A DNA stretch of 64,000 bases from Bacteroides caecigallinarum (lineage in GTDB: Bacteria; Bacteroidota; Bacteroidia; Bacteroidales; Bacteroidaceae): assembly GCF_021530995.1 (NCBI RefSeq), contig NZ_JADYTF010000003.1, positions 1-64,000 on the forward strand, in the 5' to 3' direction. Positions 33,067-40,793 of the stretch are shown piece after piece. Within the stretch, counting starts at the first letter, position 1. Every line of letters starts with the position of its first letter. The translations under genes were made by a program, and so were the position numbers. The notes under the pieces were generated by a model. It searched no databases. It saw nothing but the letters and a program-made list of their open reading frames with translations, and had not been told where the DNA came from.

Positions 33067-35061
33067 TCAATAACGGATATCAAAATTAATACGCATATTC
33101 TTTTCCCCAGCCTGAACTGTCTGCATATTGTCTTTCAGTCCCTGCTGCTCGTTCCAGGTCAGAGCATAGCCATATACCACTATATTCTGCGGATTGAATT
33201 CAGCTTCTGTCTGATATTTATCAAGCAGTCCTCCTACGGCCCCGTTCGTAAGTCCGGGATTGATGATATACAGGTGGTTAGGCATACGGTAAACCTCATA
33301 CCCGTCGAAATCGAGTGTTTCTATCTCCGGAGTAAGTCCGTAACCGTCCCTTACGAGCCATGTGGCAAGAATAGCAGGTACACCGAACTCATCAACAAGC
33401 GTTTTGTCGCCAAATATATATTTCGGGTCATAGTTTTCTATTTTTTCCACTGCTATGTCAGATGGCTCTTGCAGAGTATAATGCTTGAATCCCAAATCGC
33501 CGTGGAACAGAGGATTTTCCTGTTTTATCTTGTTGGCGGCACGCTTGATGCGCTCAAAACCTACATAATCATAAGTTGTAGGATATCCTAATTCTTGTAA
33601 CCAATTTATTGTTTCCTGAATTTGCCTTTTCTTCCCTGCATCACAATTTCTTAAACGTTCATTGAGTTCAAAAGGTAATTGAACAACTATAAAATGACAG
33701 TTATTCCCTTGTGAGTTTATATTGAAAACAGCCTCTGCCGTTGTTGCACTTCCACCAAAAAAATCTAAGACAAAGCAATCATCAACATTTGCAAAATCCA
33801 GAATCATTTTAATATACTCAACAGGCTTAGGATAATCAGCAAAATTGCCATCCAGAAGTGCATTAACTTCTTGAGTACCATTTTGATTATTTATTGTTCT
33901 TTCAAGCCAAATTGTTTTACGTTTTCTTGAACGTTCGACTCCATCATTTTCGAGAAAATCTTTAACATCAATATCAAATTCTCCTCTCCTTGATACATAT
34001 CTAGGTACAAGACGTTCTAATTCATTTCTACACTTATCAAGCCCCCACATCCAACGTCCATCTCTACCATCTGATTTCTTAGGTAAAACACATTCCCATC
34101 CATCTTTTTTATCTAAAGAAACTTGTAAAGTTTTTGGCTCAACATAAATAGGGAAATACATATCTGGACGATCAGTTCTTAATGACGCTACTCCGCGTTG
34201 CCTTAATCCTAACAATCTATATTTCCTACCATCTATTTCCCTAAATGAATACTCTTTACGTTGTTCTTCAGTAAGTTCCGCACCTTTTAATTTTGCTTTT
34301 AAAAAATTTCTAGAATAACACAGCAAATAGTCATGTACAGTTGCAACAAAAGTATCCGACTGTCTTCCACGAGGATTAGACTGAACACAAATTTGTGCCA
34401 CCATATTCTCTTCCCCAAACACATCATCACACAACAACTTCAGATTACTCTGTTCATTATCATCTATGGATATAAAAATCACACCGTCGTCAGAGAGCAA
34501 GTCTCTGGCAAGCACAAGGCGAGGAAGCATGAACATCAGCCATGCAGAATGAGTGGCCGAGCCACGACGTGTCAAATCAAGAATTCTAATCGCCTGTTCC
34601 TCAGAAATACTAAGTTTGGAAGACAGTTCTTCGGGAGTAAACTTGAAAGAATCGTTATATACAAAACCGTCGGAACCGGTGTTGTACGGAGGGTCTATGT
34701 AAATGCACTTTATGCGTCCGGCATAAGATTTCAGCAGGTGCTTCAACGCATCTATATTGTCACCGCTGATATATACGTTTTTGCTGTCCTTGTTCTCGGG
34801 CATGCTGTTATGTTCCTCATCCGGTACAACAACAGTTGTAGTATCAAGCGAAGCCAACAGTCTGGCATAATTTTTACCCAAGAAACGAAGTTCATACCCC
34901 TCATCCGTCACATTTATCTTGTCTTTCAGATATTCTTTAAAACGTTCTATATCGAAAGAACCGTCGGCATGGAAGCATGCTGGAAAATTTTCCCTCAGCA
35001 CTTCCACTTCTTTAGCTCCGAGGGTGACATTATTATTCTTTTCAGTTATATCCTTTATCAT
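33067..35061 (-). CDS. mod: Type III DNA methyltransferase, Mod subunit
   Basis: 664-residue N6-adenine methyltransferase of the beta group: catalytic DPPYNTGSDGFVYNDSF (about residue 123) precedes the target-recognition domain, and the AdoMet-binding FVLDFFGGSATTAEAVFN motif comes later (about 432). Together with Res it forms the type III complex; Mod alone protects the host. Central sequence (about 33590-34430) is clearly AT-richer than the two conserved flanks, as expected if the recognition domain was exchanged by recombination. No long simple-sequence tract suggesting phase variation was noticed. Intact. Confidence 0.95.
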   Translation of the reverse strand: MIKDITEKNNNVTLGAKEVEVLRENFPACFHADGSFDIERFKEYLKDKINVTDEGYELRFLGKNYARLLASLDTTTVVVPDEEHNSMPENKDSKNVYISGDNIDALKHLLKSYAGRIKCIYIDPPYNTGSDGFVYNDSFKFTPEELSSKLSISEEQAIRILDLTRRGSATHSAWLMFMLPRLVLARDLLSDDGVIFISIDDNEQSNLKLLCDDVFGEENMVAQICVQSNPRGRQSDTFVATVHDYLLCYSRNFLKAKLKGAELTEEQRKEYSFREIDGRKYRLLGLRQRGVASLRTDRPDMYFPIYVEPKTLQVSLDKKDGWECVLPKKSDGRDGRWMWGLDKCRNELERLVPRYVSRRGEFDIDVKDFLENDGVERSRKRKTIWLERTINNQNGTQEVNALLDGNFADYPKPVEYIKMILDFANVDDCFVLDFFGGSATTAEAVFNINSQGNNCHFIVVQLPFELNERLRNCDAGKKRQIQETINWLQELGYPTTYDYVGFERIKRAANKIKQENPLFHGDLGFKHYTLQEPSDIAVEKIENYDPKYIFGDKTLVDEFGVPAILATWLVRDGYGLTPEIETLDFDGYEVYRMPNHLYIINPGLTNGAVGGLLDKYQTEAEFNPQNIVVYGYALTWNEQQGLKDNMQTVQAGEKNMRINFDIRY

Positions 35062-35084
35062 TATTCATTTGAGTTATTATGCGA

Positions 35085-35092
35085 CAAAATTA
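35085..35092 (-). promoter_or_regulatory. -7 element for the mod-res operon
   Basis: TAATTTTG on the minus strand, 23 bases before the mod ATG, matches TAnnTTTG. No TTTG at the usual upstream distance. Confidence 0.45.
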
Positions 35093-35136
35093 ATATTTTT
35101 TTCACATATCTGTCCACCATATAACTTAACCTAGCA

Positions 35137-35499
35137 TCAATCCTCATTAAGTTCCTCAAAGAAACCTTCCAATCCGCCTTCTATCTGCTTACCCCAATCC
35201 TCTATCTGTTTTGAAAAATCTTTCAAGGCGTTTTTGGTCATTTTTGCATAAATCCTGCCTTTCAGCTTTCCTATCTCCTTCAGTTCGTCATCGGTAAACT
35301 CGTATTTCGACATTTCCTCTTCAATCTTCTCATACTCAGAAGCTATCTTTTCCCAATCTTCTTCCGTAAATTCATCATATCTGTCTTCCACCTCTTCAAC
35401 CAATGATTCCAGATGTTCTATCGGAGTTTTTGAGGTCTCGCATGACGAGAAACACAACGAAAAAGCTATTGCAGCTAAAAATACATTTAATTTGTTCAT
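35137..35499 (-). CDS. Small helical lipoprotein (DUF6565-like)
   Basis: 120-residue protein with a lipoprotein signal (MNKLNVFLAAIAFSLCFSSC; lipobox cysteine at 20). The mature part is very acidic and helical (LVEEVEDRYDEFTEEDWEKI, EKIEEEMSKYEFTDDELKEI) and ends with IEGGLEGFFEELNED. It resembles small Bacteroidales lipoproteins labelled DUF6565, by memory. Function unknown; periplasmic or surface-attached. It starts 14 bases after the HU-related gene and is probably in the same transcript. Confidence 0.72.
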   Translation of the reverse strand: MNKLNVFLAAIAFSLCFSSCETSKTPIEHLESLVEEVEDRYDEFTEEDWEKIASEYEKIEEEMSKYEFTDDELKEIGKLKGRIYAKMTKNALKDFSKQIEDWGKQIEGGLEGFFEELNED

Positions 35500-35513
35500 A
35501 GTTATCGTTTTAT

Positions 35514-36107
35514 TTAGTTCTTAATATACATAGGCATATTCACTGTTCCTGCATTCTTCAGCACTCCGTCTTTCACGAGTTCTTTAAGAGTACGCAAGGC
35601 TTTAGACTTGTTGAAACCTGTAAGTTTTTCAAAATCTATACGGCGCAGAAACTGGTTATCGGCAAAATATCTGTCCAGCGCAACCATTATTTCCGACTGT
35701 TCCATGTTCTTGGAATGGCGAGAATCGTCTATGTCATGTTCAAAATGCACACATTCCAGTTTATCAAGCAGTTCTTTCTCTGGAACAAATCTGATACCTT
35801 TTACACTAATATCGTTTGAAGATACATATTTAGGAGATACATTGGGATCGCATTTAAGACTGAGACTGAAATGACCGAGACCTTCAAGATGAACGGAATA
35901 TCCATCTTTAAAAGCATCATACAGCTCGTCTCTTAAAGCCGTCAGCACAGCCCACACATCCGATTCTGTAAGGGTACATTTCCTGTTTATGCTCTGACTT
36001 ATGTTTCTTGTATTTATAACTCCTCGTGTAATTACCTTAGCATGTATCCCGGAAGAGGTAACTCCTTCATTTTCAGGATTGTTATACAAATCAAATTTTA
36101 TTGGCAT
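35514..36107 (-). CDS. HU-related DNA-binding protein with C-terminal winged-helix-like region
   Basis: 197-residue protein. Residues 1-125 resemble the Bacteroidota HU-related family (MPIKFDLYNNPENEGV, ALRDELYDAFKDGYSVHLEG, GHFSLSLKCDPNVSPKYVSS, ISVKGIRFVPEKELLDKL). The C-terminal 60 residues (VALDRYFADNQFLRRIDFEK, NKSKALRTLKELVKDGVLKN) look like a winged helix, so this may be a sequence-specific regulator rather than only a nucleoid protein. The frame stays open to 36335, but the promoter at 36156 and the conserved start MPIKF place the ATG at 36107. Its upstream region carries a palindrome and 22-base iterons, candidate self-binding sites. Confidence 0.8.
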   Translation of the reverse strand: MPIKFDLYNNPENEGVTSSGIHAKVITRGVINTRNISQSINRKCTLTESDVWAVLTALRDELYDAFKDGYSVHLEGLGHFSLSLKCDPNVSPKYVSSNDISVKGIRFVPEKELLDKLECVHFEHDIDDSRHSKNMEQSEIMVALDRYFADNQFLRRIDFEKLTGFNKSKALRTLKELVKDGVLKNAGTVNMPMYIKN

Positions 36108-36155
36108 ACTTATATTCTTTTTAAAATTAATATTATTCAAACATAAATTTCCCAT

Positions 36156-36163
36156 CAAAGATA
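36156..36163 (-). promoter_or_regulatory. -7 element of the HU-related gene
   Basis: TATCTTTG on the minus strand, a perfect -7 element, 49 bases before the ATG at 36107. There is no TTTG at the -33 position; the spacer is instead filled by a palindrome, suggesting regulated initiation. Confidence 0.65.
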
Positions 36164-36164
36164 T

Positions 36165-36184
36165 CGTTACACGTAGGTGTAACG
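36165..36184. promoter_or_regulatory. Perfect palindrome in the promoter spacer, candidate operator
   Basis: CGTTACAC-GTAG-GTGTAACG: 8-bp arms around a 4-base centre, one base upstream of the -7 element of the HU-related gene. A protein bound here would directly affect RNA polymerase. Another GTGTAACG, complementary to the left arm, recurs at 36243-36250 at the far end of the iteron array. Confidence 0.6.
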
Positions 36185-36189
36185 CGTGT

Positions 36190-36255
36190 AACACGAACGT
36201 GCAACACTCGGAACACGAACGAATCACACGCGGAACACGAACGTGTAACGGTAAA
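36190..36255. repeat. Three 22-base iterons upstream of the HU-related gene
   Basis: The 10-mer AACACGAACG occurs at 36190, 36212 and 36234, exactly 22 bases apart, each followed by a partly conserved 12-base tail. The preceding 22 bases (36168-36189) are a degenerate fourth unit that merges with the palindrome. A 22-base period keeps copies on nearly the same face of the helix, as in cooperative protein-binding arrays. The rest of the 286-base gap (to 36393) shows only AT-rich sequence and the promoter of the next gene. Confidence 0.65.
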
Positions 36256-36355
36256 TATGGCAAGAAATCCTGACATAAAAAAGGAATCAGAAAATAAAAA
36301 TTTATCCACATAGGATAATTAACAATTAATAACAAGAGAGGGAGGAATTTTTCAT

Positions 36356-36363
36356 TACCTTTG
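36356..36363 (+). promoter_or_regulatory. -7 element for the polyprenol-phosphate glycosyltransferase gene
   Basis: TACCTTTG matches TAnnTTTG. It overlaps an in-frame TTG that would otherwise extend the gene, and supports the ATG at 36394. Confidence 0.5.
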
Positions 36364-36393
36364 TTCTTAAGTCTAAACTATACATTTTTTCTT

Positions 36394-37143
36394 ATGCAAA
36401 ACAGTGACAGCATCATCATAATTCCTACTTACAACGAGAAGGAAAACATCGAGAATATAATCCGTGCCGTGTTCGGACTGGAGAAGTTCTTCCATATCCT
36501 TATTATCGAAGACAACTCGCCGGACGGAACAGCAGACATAGTGAGAAGACTGCAGAAAGAATTTCCGGAAAGGCTTTTCATGATTGAAAGAAAAGGCAAA
36601 CTGGGTCTTGGAACTGCATATATAACCGGTTTCAAATGGGCCATAGAGAAGAAGTACGACTATATTTTCGAGATGGATGCTGACTTCAGTCATAACCCTA
36701 ACGACTTGCCAAGACTATATAAGGCTTGTCACGAGGATGGCGGAGATGTTTCTATCGGTTCAAGATACATCAGCGGAGTGAATGTAGTGAACTGGCCTAT
36801 GGGCAGAGTATTGATGTCGTACTTCGCATCGAAATATGTGAGATTTATCACCGGAATACCTGTTCACGACACAACTGCCGGATTCAAGTGCTACAGACGT
36901 GAAGTACTTGAAACCATCGATCTGGATAAAATCCGGTTCAAGGGTTATGCGTTCCAGATTGAAATGAAGTTCACTGCCTACAAATGCGGATTCAAGATTA
37001 TAGAAGTGCCGGTGATATTCATCAACCGCGAACTGGGAACTTCGAAGATGAACAGCAGCATATTCGGCGAGGCTGTATTCGGAGTTATCAAACTGAAACT
37101 GGACAGTTGGTTCAAGAAATATCCTAAGAGAAAAGGTTGTTAG
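36394..37143 (+). CDS. Polyprenol monophosphomannose synthase-like glycosyltransferase, family 2
   Basis: 249-residue GT-A fold enzyme. Seen: SIIIIPTYNEKENIENIIRA (residue 7), FHILIIEDNSPDGTADIV (about 35), KLGLGTAYITGFKWAI (about 70), YIFEMDADFSHNPNDLPRL (about 92; DAD metal site), DVSIGSRYISGVNVVNWP, and the terminal EVPVIFINRELGTSKM. The pattern fits dolichol- or polyprenyl-phosphate mannosyltransferases, which load a lipid carrier with a sugar from GDP-mannose or a similar donor. No C-terminal membrane domain, so it is a soluble or peripheral enzyme. It is followed after 27 bases by dihydroorotase; this pairing is often seen in Bacteroides as I recall. Confidence 0.88.
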   Translation: MQNSDSIIIIPTYNEKENIENIIRAVFGLEKFFHILIIEDNSPDGTADIVRRLQKEFPERLFMIERKGKLGLGTAYITGFKWAIEKKYDYIFEMDADFSHNPNDLPRLYKACHEDGGDVSIGSRYISGVNVVNWPMGRVLMSYFASKYVRFITGIPVHDTTAGFKCYRREVLETIDLDKIRFKGYAFQIEMKFTAYKCGFKIIEVPVIFINRELGTSKMNSSIFGEAVFGVIKLKLDSWFKKYPKRKGC

Positions 37144-37164
37144 TTTTTAGTTATTAGTTTTTAG
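37140..37164 (+). repeat. TTAGTTTTTAG intergenic micro-repeat
   Basis: Two TTAGTTTTTAG units joined by TTA fill the short gap between the glycosyltransferase and pyrC genes. The same motif recurs at 38520, 39537 and, shortened, 57779. Confidence 0.5.
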
Positions 37165-37170
37165 AATAAG

Positions 37171-38511
37171 ATGAAAAGAATTTGGATAAAGAATGCTGTC
37201 ATCGTGAACGAAGGCAGACAGTTTAAAGGCTCGGTTGTGACTGAGGATGAAACAATATACAGAATTATCGAAGGCGATGCTGCGCCTGAATGTGATATAA
37301 ACGAGACTATTGATGCGGAAGGTTGCTTCCTGCTGCCGGGAGTGATAGACGACCATGTGCATTTCCGCGATCCGGGACTTACTCACAAGGCTGATATGGC
37401 TACAGAAACCGCTGCGGCTACTGCCGGCGGTGTGACTTCGTTCATGGATATGCCTAACTGCAATCCGCAGACCACTACCATCGAGGCTCTGGAAAACAAG
37501 TTTGCCGATGCCGCTACCAAGTGCGTGGTGAACTATTCTTTCTATTTCGGGGCAACGAACAATAATGCCGACCAGCTTAAAAATCTTGACAAGACTCACG
37601 TTTGCGGCGTGAAACTGTTTATGGGCGCAAGTACAGGCAACATGCTTGTGGACCGCATGGAAGCTCTGAAGAAAATATTCTCCGAAGCAGGAATGCTGAT
37701 TGCCACTCACTGTGAGGATCAGACCGTAATTAGCCGCAACACAGCCGAAGTAAAAGAAAAGTATGGCGAAGATGCTGACATTTCTCTTCATCCGATAATC
37801 CGCAGCGAGGAAGCTTGTTATAACTCATCATCGCTTGCAGTGAAATTGGCTAAGGAAACTGGAGCACGTCTTCATATCCTTCATGTAAGTACAGCCAAGG
37901 AACTGGAACTTTTCGAAGACAAACCTCTTTCTGAAAAGAAAATCACTTCGGAGGCTTGTGTCTCTCACCTTATGTTCTGCGATGAGGACTACAAGACTCT
38001 TGGCGGACGCATAAAATGTAATCCGAGCATCAAGACACGTGCTGATCGTGACGCTCTGAGAAAAGCACTAAGCAGTAATCTGATTGATGTGATAGGCACC
38101 GACCACGCCCCTCACCTTCTCTCTGAAAAACAGGGCGGTGCACTGAAGGCTGTATCGGGTATGCCTAGCCTGCAATTCTCATTGGTAAGTATTTACGAGC
38201 TTGTCAAGGAAGGCGTGCTGTCAGTGGAACAGCTTGTACAGAAAATGTGTCATGCTCCTGCCAAACTGTATCAGATTAAGGAAAGAGGATTTATCCGCGA
38301 AGGATATAAAGCAGATTTGGTGATACTAAATCCTAATCATGAATGGACTGTCACAACTGACTGTATAAAGAGCCGCTGCGGATGGAGCCCTATGGAGGGA
38401 AGAAACTTCCATGCCAAGGTTGAGAAAACTCTGGTAAACGGAACTGTGGTTTACGAAAATGATACCGTAAATACTGCCCACAGAGGTCAGGCACTGGTAT
38501 TCGACAGATGA
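37171..38511 (+). CDS. pyrC: Dihydroorotase
   Basis: 446-residue zinc amidohydrolase of pyrimidine synthesis, closing carbamoyl-aspartate to dihydroorotate. Seen: metal-binding DDHVHFRDPGLTHKADM (about residue 60), MATETAAATAGGVTSFMDMPN, VKLFMGASTGNML (about 145), LIATHCEDQ (about 175), LHILHVSTAKELELF (about 230) and IGTDHAPHLLSEKQGG (about 310), the expected metal ligands and substrate residues of class I DHOase. Normal length; cytoplasmic. Confidence 0.94.
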   Translation: MKRIWIKNAVIVNEGRQFKGSVVTEDETIYRIIEGDAAPECDINETIDAEGCFLLPGVIDDHVHFRDPGLTHKADMATETAAATAGGVTSFMDMPNCNPQTTTIEALENKFADAATKCVVNYSFYFGATNNNADQLKNLDKTHVCGVKLFMGASTGNMLVDRMEALKKIFSEAGMLIATHCEDQTVISRNTAEVKEKYGEDADISLHPIIRSEEACYNSSSLAVKLAKETGARLHILHVSTAKELELFEDKPLSEKKITSEACVSHLMFCDEDYKTLGGRIKCNPSIKTRADRDALRKALSSNLIDVIGTDHAPHLLSEKQGGALKAVSGMPSLQFSLVSIYELVKEGVLSVEQLVQKMCHAPAKLYQIKERGFIREGYKADLVILNPNHEWTVTTDCIKSRCGWSPMEGRNFHAKVEKTLVNGTVVYENDTVNTAHRGQALVFDR

Positions 38512-38519
38512 TTGTAAAA

Positions 38520-38571
38520 TTAGTTTTTAGTTCTTAGTTGTTAGTTCCATCCGAATGGCTCTAACAACTAA
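38520..38571 (+). repeat. TTAGTTTTTAG repeat forming a hairpin
   Basis: The micro-repeat (38520-38544) ends in TTAGTTGTTAG, which pairs with CTAACAACTAA (38561-38571); an inner CCAT/ATGG stem caps it. It may act as the pyrC terminator. AT-rich TTAATTTTTAATTATTAATT follows before the next gene. Confidence 0.5.
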
Positions 38572-38625
38572 AAACTAATATCTAATAACTTATTAACTAT
38601 TAATTTTTAATTATTAATTTCCCAA

Positions 38626-39528
38626 ATGCATACAGACATCACCGTAAAAGAATACGACATACACGAACTGGCTGATTACATAAACTGGATTTACTTTTTC
38701 CACGCATGGGGATTTCAACCAAAATATTCGTCAATAGCCGATATTCATGGCTGTGACGGCTGCCGTGCAATGTGGCTTGTATCTTTCAAGGAAGATGAAA
38801 GGCCAAAGGCTTCCGAGGCGATGCAACTGCACAAGGAAGCGCAGAGAATGCTCAACAGCCTGGACGGACGCTTCAAGGTTTATGCCATGTACCGCCTGAT
38901 GTACGCCAATTCGGACGGCGACAATCTGATAATGGAAGGAACAAGATTCCCGCTGTTAAGACAACAATCGAGGGTCAATGACTCTGACCCGTTTCTGTGT
39001 CTGAGCGATTTTGTAAGACCTGCCTCATCAGGAGTGACAGACACAGTGGGATGCTTTGCCACCACCATTGACCCGGAAATGGAAAAGGAATTTGAAGGCG
39101 ATGACTATAAACTCATGCTATGCAAGACTTTGGCTGAAAGACTGGCCGAAGCGGCAGCAGAAAAGATTCATGAAACAATCAGAAAATCGGTCTGGGGGTA
39201 TGCTCCTGACGAAAATCTGAGCATAAAGGAATTGCTTGACGAAAAGTATTGCGGAATACGTCCTGCCGTTGGCTATCCGTCACTTCCCGACATTTCGGTG
39301 AACTTTCTGCTTGATGATTTGTTGGATATGAAGCGTATCGGAATAACTCTGACTGAAAACGGTATGATGCACCCCCATGCTTCGGTGAGCGGACTGATGT
39401 TCGCGCATCCGCAGTCAAGATACTTCAGTGTTGGAAAAATAGATGAAGCGCAGCTTGCCGACTATGCTGAAAGGCGTGGTAAGACTGCCGACGAGATGAG
39501 AAAGTATCTGAGGGCGAATGTTGGGTAA
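38626..39528 (+). CDS. Stand-alone B12-dependent methionine synthase activation domain protein
   Basis: 300-residue protein matching the C-terminal reactivation domain of MetH, which binds AdoMet and helps re-methylate oxidised cobalamin. Seen: the HGCDGCRAMW-type segment (about 40), SLAERLAEAAAEKIHE-like KTLAERLAEAAAEKIHETIR (about 166) and the AdoMet-site motif GIRPAVGYPSLPDIS (about 211), close to the RxxxGYP pattern. In E. coli this domain is fused to MetH; here it is separate, so the partner MetH should be encoded elsewhere as a shorter protein. Confidence 0.85.
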   Translation: MHTDITVKEYDIHELADYINWIYFFHAWGFQPKYSSIADIHGCDGCRAMWLVSFKEDERPKASEAMQLHKEAQRMLNSLDGRFKVYAMYRLMYANSDGDNLIMEGTRFPLLRQQSRVNDSDPFLCLSDFVRPASSGVTDTVGCFATTIDPEMEKEFEGDDYKLMLCKTLAERLAEAAAEKIHETIRKSVWGYAPDENLSIKELLDEKYCGIRPAVGYPSLPDISVNFLLDDLLDMKRIGITLTENGMMHPHASVSGLMFAHPQSRYFSVGKIDEAQLADYAERRGKTADEMRKYLRANVG

Positions 39529-39536
39529 TCAGATAT

Positions 39537-39598
39537 TAGTTTTTAGTTGTTGGTTTTCAGTTGTTAGCTGTTAGTTATTAATTTTTAATTATTAATTC
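39537..39598 (+). repeat. TTAGTTTTTAG repeat block
   Basis: A 62-base run of TTAGTTTTTAG, GTTGTTAG and TTAATTTTTAATTATTAATT units filling the gap between two plus-strand genes. Related to the blocks at 37140, 38520 and 57775. Confidence 0.5.
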
Positions 39599-39601
39599 TT
39601 A

Positions 39602-40753
39602 ATGATCTTACTTAGAGTTGCAATATTTTTTCTGCTGATGTTGTTGCTGCCGGACTGGTACATACACCGTATATATATAAGGTGTAAGAAAAGTAAGCTT
39701 TACAACAGGCTTCTATGGTGGCCAACTATAGGTCTGCTTCTGATGCTGGCTCTCTTCATAGCATTACACGACAGTCTGCACGACTATTTCGGCATATTCC
39801 TTATCGTAACTTTATGTTTCTGTATTCCCAAACTGACATTTGTCTTATTCAGCCTTGTGCTGAGGGGCATCAATAAAGTAGCAGGACTGAAAATACCTCA
39901 TGCGGCAATATCTGCCCTGCCCGCTCTGGCTATGCTGGGATATATTCTTTTCGGAGCGATAAAGGGAAAAGAGAATTTCAAGGTAAGGGAGGTGACATTC
40001 ACATCGGCAAACCTGCCTGAAGAATTCGACGGCTACAGGGTTCTGCAACTCTCGGACATACATTCCGGAAGCTGGAAAGGCAATCCTGAAGCGTTGAAAA
40101 GAGCTATAGATATATGCAACAGTCAGAATGCGGATCTGGCATTGTTCACCGGCGATCTGGTTAACAGCCGTTCCGACGAGCTTATAGAATTTATGAATAT
40201 CTTCTCTGAATTGAAAGCGAAGGATGGTGTTTATTCCGTATTGGGAAACCACGACTACGGGACATACGTCAAATGGAATTCAGAAGCAGACAGGATTACA
40301 AATATAGACTCTCTAATATCCCGCGAAAACAGAATGGGCTGGAAAATGCTGAACAACAGTCATACTATAATCAGAAAAGGTAATGACTCTATAGCAGTGA
40401 TAGGAGTAGAGAACAGCGGACGTCCTCCTTTTCCTGACTATGCCCGTCTGAAAGAAGCCTCAGCAGGCACCGAAGGCATGTTCCAGATACTAATGAGCCA
40501 TGACCCTACCCACTGGCGCAGGGAGGTTCTGCCTAAATCGGATATAGAACTCACACTGTCGGGACATACACACGACATGCAGATAACATTCTTCGGACTG
40601 TCCGTTTCATCGTTCATTTATCCTGAACATAACGGCATGTATATGGAAGGAGACAGAGGACTTTACGTAAACATAGGACTGGGACATGTATTGTTCCCGA
40701 TGCGCCTTGGAGCATGGCCTGAGATAACGGTTATCACACTAAAGAAAAAATAA
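39602..40753 (+). CDS. Membrane-anchored metallophosphoesterase
   Basis: 383-residue protein. Three to four N-terminal hydrophobic segments (about 1-20, 35-75, 100-122) precede a calcineurin-type phosphoesterase domain with all metal motifs: YRVLQLSDIHSGSWKG (about 150), LALFTGDLVNSRSDE (about 180), YSVLGNHDYGTYVKW (about 215), ILMSHDPTHWRRE (about 295) and LTLSGHTHDMQITFF (about 318). It resembles YkuE/YaeI-type enzymes that hydrolyse UDP-diacylglucosamine or related lipid-linked phosphates; the substrate here is unknown. 40 bases upstream of plsC, consistent with a lipid-related role. Confidence 0.88.
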   Translation: MILLRVAIFFLLMLLLPDWYIHRIYIRCKKSKLYNRLLWWPTIGLLLMLALFIALHDSLHDYFGIFLIVTLCFCIPKLTFVLFSLVLRGINKVAGLKIPHAAISALPALAMLGYILFGAIKGKENFKVREVTFTSANLPEEFDGYRVLQLSDIHSGSWKGNPEALKRAIDICNSQNADLALFTGDLVNSRSDELIEFMNIFSELKAKDGVYSVLGNHDYGTYVKWNSEADRITNIDSLISRENRMGWKMLNNSHTIIRKGNDSIAVIGVENSGRPPFPDYARLKEASAGTEGMFQILMSHDPTHWRREVLPKSDIELTLSGHTHDMQITFFGLSVSSFIYPEHNGMYMEGDRGLYVNIGLGHVLFPMRLGAWPEITVITLKKK

Positions 40754-40793
40754 ATAAAAAATTATACAGCAACTGGTTAATAATTAAAAACTT

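Noticed and set aside
33067-35061. Phase variation of mod by a simple-sequence tract
   Set aside because: No homopolymer or short tandem repeat long enough to suggest slippage was noticed, and the frame is intact.
36165-36255. CRISPR array
   Set aside because: The repeats are only 10 conserved bases with 12-base tails and a strict 22-base period; spacers are too short and no cas genes are present.
27253-36255. Integrated mobile element carrying the restriction and HU-related genes
   Set aside because: No integrase, transposase, mobilisation gene, tRNA target or flanking direct repeat was seen, so only a loose accessory region is supported.
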